DNA of 64,000 nucleotides from Omphalotus guepiniiformis (taxonomy: Eukaryota; Basidiomycota; Agaricomycetes; Agaricales; Omphalotaceae): assembly GCA_028554645.1 (NCBI GenBank), contig JAQOOI010000070.1, positions 62,001-126,000 of the forward strand. Reading direction: 5' to 3'. Positions 55,716 through 64,000 of this stretch are shown one piece after another. The number at the start of each line of letters is the position of its first letter. The first letter of the stretch is position 1. The notes below the pieces were generated by a model. It was not told the DNA's origin and did no database searches. It worked only from the letters and a program-made list of their open reading frames with translations. The position numbers were made by a program, and so were the translations under genes.

Positions 55716-56032
55716 CCGGAGCAGGAGCAGGAGAGGCTGGAGACGGTGATATCTGCGATGGTATTTTTAGTTCTGGTAGTGAGGCCTGTGTTTTGGCTGC
55801 AAGTTTTTTTTCCTGTCGTTTCACCCGGCGACGTTCAGCTATTTCCACTTTGTGTCTGACCAAATGTAAGTAATTATTAATGTATCCACTAATAAATTGC
55901 GTACTTTTCATATGATTGTTGAGACTTGATGCGGTTGGCTTGAGCCTTTTCCTCTGCTGAGTTGTAAAGCCGAGGTCGGGGCATATGGATATACGGCTTG
56001 AACGCGACTGGCTGGCCAGGGCCTGGCCACAT
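55716..56032 (-). pseudogene. 5' half of the gene split by the retroelement
   Basis: Minus-strand exons 55905-56032 and 55716-55855 (continuing at 39181). The start MWPGPGQPVAFKPYIHMPRP is followed by a basic helix (AEEKAQANRIKSQQSYEKHK and EIAERRRVKRQEKKLAA), then the Pro/Ala linker cut by the insertion. The sequence beyond 55715 in this frame would run into LTR and stop within two codons. The downstream half is at 38606-39181. Confidence 0.8.
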
Positions 56033-56078
56033 AAATGTTCGTGAGAATAATGCGGCAACTCCCGAGCCGTTCCGTCCA

Positions 56079-56400
56079 GGGTCTGACCTTTACTCTTCTG
56101 ACATATACCTGCACTCAACTGCTCACTTACGCCTGCCGATTCTCTGTGTCAGCCTGCTTCCACTGCAATCATTTCAGTAAACGAGTGTTTGCGTAAGTGA
56201 GATTGTCACAAATGATTTGCAGGCATTGACGAGTCGCAGGGTCTGACCTTTTACCATCCTGACATATACCTGTAGCCAACTGCTCACATACGTCTGCCAA
56301 ATTATTTGTGTCAGCGAGCTTCTCTGCAACACTTCTGTGAACAAGGTCTGTTTTGCGTAAGTGATATTGTTGTCATTGATTTCACAGGCATTGACAAGTG
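56079..56400. repeat. Two 160 bp tandem units
   Basis: gggtctgacctttact..., at 56079 and 56239, each contains ctgacatatacctg, caactgctcac, tgcgtaagtgatattgt-like and aggcattgac words. A related tgtctgacctttattg occurs at 56947. They lie upstream of the split gene. Confidence 0.75.
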
Positions 56401-57113
56401 TTCTTACATATTCTTTCAGTTTGGTATTCTGTATGTATGGTCTTCGGCACTAATGATCCTCGAGAGTTTTTCCCTAAGAAGCTAGCTTTCGTTCACGATC
56501 GTTGAAATAGTCGCAAAGTCGCTGTTTCTCGCATCTCTAATTGTTGGTGCTCCAGATTATCCGTGCAGAAATCAATACACAAAGGATTGGTACGTTGCGC
56601 TTTGTGCAGTTCTGACAGAACATGAATATACATATTCCTCCTGTCTGTCTGTAAGTAGTTCCGGTCGACGGAACGTCAACATTTGGTCTCAAATCTATTA
56701 TATCTACTTGTTACCAAGGACTGAAGGCAGTGGTATGAATGATATCTGGTGAGACCAGTTTACTCGTACTCTCATATCGATGTGTCTGACCTATTCAATA
56801 TTTCAAGTCGCCTCTCAGCTGTGGTCCCACTCTTCCCTTTCTCAATGCTCATATACTTCGTGACATATGTGACATATTTACGCCTTGACGCCCTGCACAC
56901 CCATACTACGAGACAGTGGTGAGTGTTTTGCGCCTTCTGGATACTTGTGTCTGACCTTTATTGTAGCCCCTATCGCTCACTATGTAATAGCTTCACCATC
57001 GTTGGCGCCCTAGCTTCATTTAGTCTTCCGCTGTTTTGTCATTGCCGTTAGCTTCAACTGGTATGCAACGGCGACTTCATTTTTCTTTCTTCTCACTCTC
57101 ACACTCTTACACA
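56401..57113. other. Intergenic region
   Basis: No coding stretch is recognised. The region repeats short words from the 160 bp units (gtctgacct). Confidence 0.4.
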
Positions 57114-57732
57114 ATGAGCTCGTTGGATCAACCACAGGTATGAATTTAACGAGTAGATTCTTCATGATAAAGCTCATTCTGTCTGCTACATTTCTTAGGT
57201 CCGTCGCGGCAAGAGAAAAGTCGTCCACATCCATAGTCTGACGCCTCGCACGCTGGTCACCCCACAACACATGTGGTTAGACAGGCGTGTAGCTGGGTAT
57301 ATTTATGCAATCGTCAGAAACAAAGTCGAGGAGTTTCTTGATGAGTTACACGCTGATTTCCTTGCCGCGTTTTGCTACATGACAATCCGTAAACGCCCTG
57401 AGAACGAAGTAGAAGAGTATACGTTTCAGGTTCAGAGACAACGCGAGGTACACAGCTTACTCTTACCTGACTCATGATTTACTGACATGTTGCATCTACA
57501 GCAACTTCGCCTAACTTTATACACTCGTGCAAGACCCGCTTTCTCGTGGCATGGCATTCATCCTGACAAAGCATGGCGTGCAGGACAAATGGAAGCCAAT
57601 TACATCCCTGTAGTAGACGAAGTGTATGAAGAACGGGATATCGTTAAAGGATTCGCTGCAAGGCGAAGAGCTGCAGCCAAGTCGCGATTGGAATACGAAG
57701 CTGAAATCGAGAGTCGCCGCCGCCGCCTTTGA
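57114..57732 (+). CDS. Small hypothetical protein next to the KDZ transposase
   Basis: Exons 57114-57137, 57199-57447 and 57502-57732 encode 167 aa. It starts MSSLDQPQVRRGKRKVVHIH. The middle is helical (RRVAGYIYAIVRNKVEEFLD) and the tail is Arg-rich and helical (FAARRRAAAKSRLEYEAEIE). Introns are canonical and in phase. No family is recognised. It is co-oriented with the transposase 413 bp downstream and may belong to the same element. Confidence 0.6.
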
Positions 57733-58075
57733 AAAGTATTACCTACTAGATACTAGATACACTTTTGCTGTAGTAAGATTTTTGTCATGTGTCTTGTAGT
57801 ATCTGGGCTGTGCTATCTATTGTCGGCTGTGCTATCTAAGTATTGTCTATCGTAAAAGCATTTACCGATTTTTTTAAAAAAGGTCTCCTTAGGAAGCTTA
57901 CATAACATTCACTGATAAGATTTCACACTTGCCTCGATATGCCCCGTTTACCTTGAATAATGCACAACGAGTAGACGTCAATATCTCAAAGTACACCGCA
58001 ACGTTTTTGCCTCTAACTAGATCCTATATGCGTGTGTACACGTCAGTAATGACAACGCCTCCTTGGATATAGGGG

Positions 58076-58084
58076 TATTTAAAA
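58076..58084 (+). promoter_or_regulatory. TATA-like box of the KDZ transposase gene
   Basis: tatttaaaa, 62 bp upstream of the start codon, followed by a pyrimidine-rich stretch. The rest of 57733-58145 holds no gene. Confidence 0.45.
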
Positions 58085-58145
58085 GCTCAACCGCCGCTTC
58101 GTTCTTCCAGGTATTTCACCCTTTCCAACCCCAGCACCTCTAGAA

Positions 58146-61100
58146 ATGAGCCGAAGAAAACTACCTCCAATCACAAAACACAGAGCTTCAGAGCTCATAC
58201 TCGAAACTTCACCACAATCTTGTCCTATTCCGACTGATGCTGTCCAGCCAGCAGATATGGCACCACCGGACGCTTCTGTAATCGATATACACCGCCATAC
58301 AACCTTTGACATCTCACAGAGTGGTCAGACTCTCAGACGAACATCGTATCACGCAGTTCCTAGTTCGCGTCCCAAACCTGCTACGCGTCCCCAGCCCACT
58401 CGCGATATGAAATGGAGTCTTCCCGAAGCTGATCAAGCTGGAGACTTTGCCCCTCATAATGTCCTGGACCCGAATTTCGAACCAATTGACGCTGACGGGG
58501 AGCAAAATAGTACAGTCATCGCTATATCTGCAGTATGTACTCTGCGTTGTTTGTGGGAACTTCATTCTAACATGGGCCCTAAGTTGAATAATCCCTTTTC
58601 GCAATGGATACCCTACATTAGCAAGTATCTCGACGAGTTATTACGCATGGAAGCACAGCATGACACAGAGTGTCTATGCGGTTCCACTTCCCCCGTTTTT
58701 CGATGCCTCGATTGTCAAGATATGCGGCTCTGGTGTAGGAAGTGCATTGTAGGGCGACATTCTACTAGCTGGTTTCATCGTATTCAGGTTCGTCTGTCTG
58801 CTGCATGGTTATACGTGCACTCAACAAGGTCTAGATGTGGAATGGACAACATTTCTCTCGTTCTTCTTTGAAGGATGCTGGTCTTGTATGTCAGCTGGGT
58901 CATCCTTACGGTCAACCCTGCTACGCTCCTAGAAACAGTCCGGTTGATTTCACGGTTATTCATTGTGACGGCATCTACTCCATTTCGTTACAATTTTGTC
59001 GTTGTGCACAGGAGGAGCCAGTTTATGTCCAACTCCTTCGAGCTCGCCTCTTTCCAGCTACTGTTGCAGAACCCCGGACCGCGACAACTTTTCGGTGCCT
59101 CGAATCCTTCCAGCTTTTAAGTTTCATGTCAAAGATATCAGCTTTTGAATACTATCATTCTCTCGCACGTTTGACGGATAACACTGGAACGCTCCAAGTA
59201 CCTGTATGTTTCAATCTTGATCACATATATACATCTATTCATATATTATTGCAGTATCGATATCAAACTTTCATGCGTTCCATGCGTGAATGGCGTCATC
59301 TACGTCTCCTCAAACGTTTTGGCAGGTTTTACAAACCCAATGGTCTCATGGACATTCCAGCGGGAGCTTGCGCCGTTCTTTGCCCTATGTGCCCTCATCC
59401 AGGGATCAACATCCCAGACGACTATGCGAGCCGGCCAAACCCGTTAGTCTTTCCTGTCCTGTATTTGTGTTTCCCTTTAACGTAATCATGTTTATAGATG
59501 GTTGTATCAATTGTTTTTGGGTGTGGATGCGAATTTCCGCCTCAAACGGCGAAACATCTCTAGCGAACTCAAGGATCCGGGGCTCAATCATGGAATCGCC
59601 TTTTTCGTTGACCAGGCTACCTTTACCGATCACCTTAACCAATTCGGAAGCTGTATCGGAGAGGAGAAGAGTAATTGCAACAGTCATAACGCTATCAAAC
59701 AAGCTACTATGCGTGGCGGCAAAGGGACGGCTGCGACCGGAGTTGGAACCGTTGAATGCGCTCGCCACGATTTCAAGCGTCCGACATCGGTGGGGGATCT
59801 TCAGAAAGGAGAGCGGTGAATTTTGCTCCAATCTTTCTTTTAATCTCTCCTGACGTTGGTCTAGATATGTGAATATGGACTTTTTCGTACATTCCAGTCT
59901 TCAGCGCAATGCTCCGAATGATGTTGTTATCTCTTACGATATTGGATGTCAATTTTCTCGAAACTTTCATACTAGGGCATCTAATTACGGTGCACCTTTG
60001 GTCGTGCCAAACTCATACCGTCGAATCCGATTTCTTGTTCCGAAATTCCACCTCCCTGCGCATATATATCAGTGTCAAATTAATTACTCCTTCAATTTTT
60101 CTGCGCATGTTGGTCGCACCGATGGTGAGGCCCCTGAGCGCTGCTGGTCAGTGATGAATGCTATATCAGCTTCAACAAAGGAGATAGGTCCAGGCTCTCG
60201 TCGAGACACGCTTGACGACCATTTCGGAGATTTCAATTGGCGCAAACGGACAATAATCGGTATGGAGTTTTTTTTGATAACGTACTCTCGTTTTCTCAAT
60301 ACATTTATAGCGCAAACTTTCCTCAAGAAGATCAAGGATGCTGTCGAAGAAAGTTCAAAACACGCCGACTATTTCTCGGATTTCTCAGCCAGCCTTCAAA
60401 TGACCGACTTGAAAGAATGGACACAAATGGTAGAGGCATGGGAGGCAGATGGCACACGACCTAACCCTTTTGAAGCAACAATTAAAGGTGAAATATTTTC
60501 TTTACCACCATCGAAGCTACTTCTAAATCTGCGGAAAACAGCACCAACATACAATGCTGTGCGCTTAAAGCTTGCCGAAGAAGATGATGCGGAAACTGCC
60601 AGACAAGCAACAAGCATTTCTCAGGAGATAGCTCCCGAGATGACCCCAAGCCTGATGCTTCTAACCGGATTAGAACTCGAAGACAGCCAGTAAGTTGATA
60701 CATACGTACATCTGAACATCATTACACCAGCGCTGACCTCTACCAGGTGTCGTTTTCGCCAGCTGAATGACTCACTCGCTGCAAACTCAACAACAGATGG
60801 TCGCCGCTCTAGAGTCACTGAAGTCGGGACCAAACTTCGCCGGAAAGTTCAAGCCTGGATGGAAGTTCAGGAACAGTATATTGCAGGCTTAGGGACTCTC
60901 CGCCGCAGCGAAGATTGTTCGGCCTCAGATCAGATTCCTGTCTGTGACATCCCCCTCTGCCTCCCATCGTCATGTTTATCGCAACGCTACTCTGTCACTG
61001 TACCACATCGGTTTTATAAGATGGAATGGGATTTACGTATTGCCCAGGCCCATGACGCCTTAGCCGACATCCGCAAGTATCTTCTGACCCGAGATTCACT

Positions 61101-61796
61101 GTACAGGTACAAGGATCACCATGCTCGTCAACGCGGTATGGTGACAAGGTCGCAGACTGTGATTGATGGAGTCCAAGCTCATATCAACGATGCCAGAGAC
61201 AGGTATCGCCGCACACGCCAAGCGCTAATAGATTTGACGCCTGTTATCAAGGAATATGTCTGGCAACAGACCCTTTGCCCTCTTAACGACAGTGACATTC
61301 GTGCCCTTAAAGATGAAGACAACGGTCTGCGGCGTTCTGAAGGCCGTCGAGAAGCGTCTTGGATCTGGTTGTCTGGAGGTGTGGAGGCGAATAGCAAGGC
61401 TGCGCATGAAGGTAGAGATATATCTAATATTCTTGATCACTATTCTTACACGTTTTAGGTCTACGTATCGAATGGTGTAAAATGCGAGCGCGCGCAAACC
61501 GATGGGCCGAAGAAGTCGCACTTCTAGAAGAAGAAATGAGGCGGGTGCATGTGTTCTACGAACACGAGGCTAAGTCGTGGCTTCAAAGAACACAGACCTG
61601 CACTTCAACGGATAGCTCTGTCATGGCAGGAGCCATGGCTTACGCCCATCGTCAACGTGCAGTCTCCCTAGCTATGAATGCTTTCGTGACAAACGCCTGG
61701 AGGCATGTTTCGAGATACATTCAACTTGGCACCTTTCCTGAAGGTTTCGTGCATGGGACTGAGCCTGAACTTCATGATAACATGTCTGTTGACTAG
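58146..61796 (+). CDS. KDZ-superfamily transposase with cysteine cluster
   Basis: Eight exons: 58146-58787, 58835-59203, 59255-59442, 59498-59815, 59865-60259, 60311-60689, 60747-61411, 61459-61796. They total 1097 aa, all in phase. The N-terminal CxC2-like zinc cluster (CLCGSTSPVFRCLDCQ and WCRKCIVGRH, about 175-205) precedes the catalytic core. Core acidic residues are D in YQLFLGVDANFRLKRR (about 409), D in VVISYDIGCQFSRNF (about 530) and E in GRTDGEAPERCWS (about 590). YRRIRFLVPKFHLPAHI is also typical of Kyakuja-Dileera-Zisupton elements. The C-terminal third is helical. It mobilises a cut-and-paste DNA transposon. Terminal repeats were not located. Confidence 0.9.
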
Positions 61797-62047
61797 ACTA
61801 CAGTAGCTATGTTTTTTTTGAGACCTCCTAAAACATGTATTCAGAGGCGGCAGTTTTCTTTATTTGATTATGTGACTGTTGTTACCACATGATTAGTAAT
61901 ATTAGCTATGAGATTAAAGTTCAAACTCAGCCAGCCTCCAGAGTCGCCTCCAGGCTCCAGAGGCTCCAGACCTAGGTGTCTTGCCGTTCCCGTCCCGGTT
62001 TACCAAAAAGGTGATTTCGACAACATAACGGGTGGCACAACATACTG

Positions 62048-63153
62048 ATGGCACTACTTATTAGGAAAATGCGCCATTTGTCTTCTTCACGGAGATATCT
62101 TTCGTCACGCAAGTTCTCCCCAGATCAGCGTAAATTTCTCGACCAGTATAGCATCTTACGAGATCAGAGAAGCGATCCTCAAAACGTCAAATCACTCATG
62201 TCTGACTGGCTTCGTCGTTGGATCCCTGTCGAATGGGACTATTGGAATACCTTTCGACAGACATTATTTAAAAGGAGATTAATGAAGGTAAGCCATTTTT
62301 GCTAAACAGAGTCCAATACTCACAATTTTTTATGCAGAAAATCATTAAATACTTCGAATCGAAGACACTGAGTACAGAGGGTTGGAAACGACATTCTAGT
62401 CCTCGTGCACCTCCGCCAACTCCGGTGACGAGTCCACTTTCAGCAACAATTTCACAGCCCTTCTTCTCATCTCCAACACCGTCTTTTTTGAAACTCGAAT
62501 CACCTGAGTCGACGGCAAGTTTCTTTGGTTCTTTGCCACCATCATCTCCACCAGCCCTTGCTTCTTCATCGTCCTCCTTTCCTTCTCCGGGATTTTCTAC
62601 TCCGCCAAGAGCACCTGCCAAGAAGTTCGTTCCGCTCTTCTCACCTGATTTCCCCCTTGGCTCCTCTCCAATGATTGAGTCGACTTCCCCTGAAGTATTG
62701 CCTGAAGTCTGCGTTATTGTGCCTTCTTCCTCGTCACCCAAATATTCCCTACCTCCGAGTGCGCCGACACCTGGGAGACTAAGCGTAACACCGTATTTTG
62801 TTCGGGCGGGGTTGGAAAAGCTAGGGAAGTTGGAAGACATGGAGAAGAAGTTACTCCCTCTTACACCTATGCGCTCCGCTGCACCCGTGATGTCGCCAGT
62901 GCCTCTGAGTACGCCTGGGGTACTTGGTGTAACGCCGGACTTTGTTCGGGAGGGGTTGGAGAAGTTTGAGAGGAAGCTAGCTGCAGGAATCCCTCTTACG
63001 CCTGTGCGCTCCATTGCACCCGTACTGTCACCAGTCAACAATTCAGACCCAGAATTCGTTCGATGGATACAGGAGGTCTCGGGCAGTGACGAACCGGACG
63101 AGCTCCCTAGCCTGGAGCAGCTGTACAGCTGGGTTTGTGCTCACCGGACGTAG
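62048..63153 (+). CDS. Pro/Ser-rich hypothetical protein with internal duplication
   Basis: Exons 62048-62287 and 62338-63153 encode 351 aa. The N-terminal 90 residues are basic and helical (FSPDQRKFLDQYSILRDQRS, WNTFRQTLFKRR). The rest is Ser/Pro-rich. Two related blocks of about 45 residues, beginning RLSVTPYFVRAGLEKL and VLGVTPDFVREGLEKF and each ending in L-P/T-L-T-P-M/V-R-S, show an internal duplication. The C-terminus EFVRWIQEVSGSDEPDELPS is acidic. No family is recognised. It lies 252 bp after the KDZ gene and could be part of that element. Confidence 0.6.
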
Positions 63154-63169
63154 CCGCCTCTCACCATCT

Positions 63170-63300
63170 TGTTTCAATCTTCTCTCAGCTGTCGCCGTCA
63201 AAAAGTATTTACTCTTCTCTTGCTGTCAACACCCCGTCAAAATGTATTTACTCACCTCTTGCTGTCTACACCCCTGGCTCTGCCTTAATTAGAATGTATT
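63170..63300. repeat. Imperfect tandem words downstream of the Pro/Ser-rich gene
   Basis: tatttactc followed by tcttgctgtc and aacacccc recurs twice (63205 and 63243), and atgtatttagtaat at 63294 is a third partial copy. Noncoding. Confidence 0.5.
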
Positions 63301-63465
63301 TAGTAATCTTGGTCTATATACTGTAGCACCTTAAATGTGTATTTACGAAGTATCTTGAAATTTGAATGTCTTGATGTATGTATGCATTATTAAGTATGAT
63401 AAAATTCTTAGTGCGACGGTGATCCCGCCACTCCAATGATACTCTCTCACTAGCTACGTGAATAT

Positions 63466-63555
63466 GGTCGTGTAGCTTACCGAGCTAAGATGCGCACAGA
63501 TTTAAGTTCGTAGTAAGTCACAGTGCATGCGCGGGTTCGACCCCCGTCATGACCA
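63466..63555 (+). ncRNA. tRNA-like sequence
   Basis: The acceptor ggtcgtg (63466-63472) pairs fully with catgacc (63548-63554, one G-U). The T arm gcggg-ttcgacc-cccgt (63531-63547) is a good stem and loop. The D region tagcttaccgag is partial, and the central 50 nt do not form a normal anticodon arm even allowing an intron. A tRNA pseudogene, an intron-containing tRNA with odd structure, or a SINE head are possible. The anticodon was not assigned. Confidence 0.5.
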
Positions 63556-63619
63556 ATGCGTCGGTGGGCCTTTGTGGCCTTGTTTTTTTCATGACATTTA
63601 TGCCCCATGTGATCTGGAA

Positions 63620-63690
63620 AGATTCGACACGTGAGGGCTAATGTAATCTGGACTGGATTCGACACGTGAAGGCCAATCGACACGTGAGGA
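63620..63690. repeat. Three cgacacgtga units
   Basis: cgacacgtga occurs at 63625, 63660 and 63678, giving three CACGTG boxes within 60 bp just after the tRNA-like sequence. The first two are in a 36 bp imperfect repeat (gattcgacacgtga-gg). Confidence 0.7.
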
Positions 63691-64000
63691 ATACGCGCTG
63701 TGTCAACATGTACAAAGATTACTATGGCTTACGTTCTTTCATCCATGTATTATTCTCTTCTCGTCTATGGTGTAAAGTCAAGCATGAAATACATCTAAAG
63801 GTAAGGCTCTACATCTTTCTCAGATGTCACGCAACTAATAGTATCATGTAGCTGGATCTATCACACCACCCATTAGCAGGATGTCAAGCGTGTTCTTGAG
63901 TATCAGTGTTCAAAACAAATGTCTACAATCTTGTACAAAGTACAGACTGGTAGTTGCTTGTATAACGGTACGTATTCTCCGTCTCTTTCAAAGTACAGAA

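Noticed and set aside
62268..63041. Long minus-strand ORF rich in Gly/Ser/Glu
   Set aside because: It overlaps the plus-strand Pro/Ser-rich gene, which has a better start, an intron in phase and an internal protein duplication.

Overview
The window looks like nuclear DNA of an agaricomycete (mushroom-forming) basidiomycete. Genes are split by many 50-60 bp GT-AG introns. FunK1-type fungal kinases, a KDZ-type DNA transposase, a large Ty3/gypsy LTR element and several small TE-associated ORF types are present. There is no rRNA and nothing bacterial. All exon boundaries were read by eye from splice signals and reading-frame continuity; no search was run.

Left part (1-29 kb). Three tandem, intact four- or three-exon genes (228-5836) carry a FunK1 C-lobe behind an unrelated short N-terminus. 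All have lost the HRD catalytic aspartate and the lysine-bearing N-lobe. An APH-like phosphotransferase (minus) and a full-length FunK1 kinase (7670-10197) are divergent from a shared promoter with a CACGTG box. A 14-exon DDX60-like Ski2-type helicase fills 11657-17691. It is followed by a decayed FunK1-like copy interrupted by a roughly 576 bp MITE with inverted termini, a 10 bp target duplication, telomere-like repeats and a tRNA-like segment. Further right are another FunK1 C-terminal remnant, a seven-exon kinase fusion (21680-24582) and a 5' remnant of the short FunK1-like family. Next come two housekeeping genes divergent from one promoter: an N2227/carnosine N-methyltransferase homologue (minus) and the splicing factor ISY1 (plus).

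Middle (29-39 kb). A six-exon myo-inositol-type MFS transporter (minus) sits between two roughly 240 bp inverted repeats. It is followed by tandem repeats, a five-exon unknown gene, a small gene with an RNase H1 N-terminal/viroplasmin-like domain, and the 3' half of a gene split by the retroelement.

Retroelement (39182-55715). This is a 16.5 kb Ty3/gypsy element with two 1846 bp, almost identical LTRs and a 4 bp target duplication. It has gag, protease and RT-RNase H-integrase ORFs with candidate -1 frameshift signals. About 5 kb between pol and the right LTR carries two intact multi-intron genes on the opposite strand (342 and 660 aa). The element interrupts a gene whose halves lie at 38606-39181 and 55716-56032; removing one copy of the duplication makes the frame continuous.

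Right end (56-64 kb). A 160 bp tandem repeat, a small three-exon gene, an intact eight-exon KDZ transposase with a cysteine cluster (1097 aa), a Pro/Ser-rich gene with an internal duplication, and a tRNA-like sequence.
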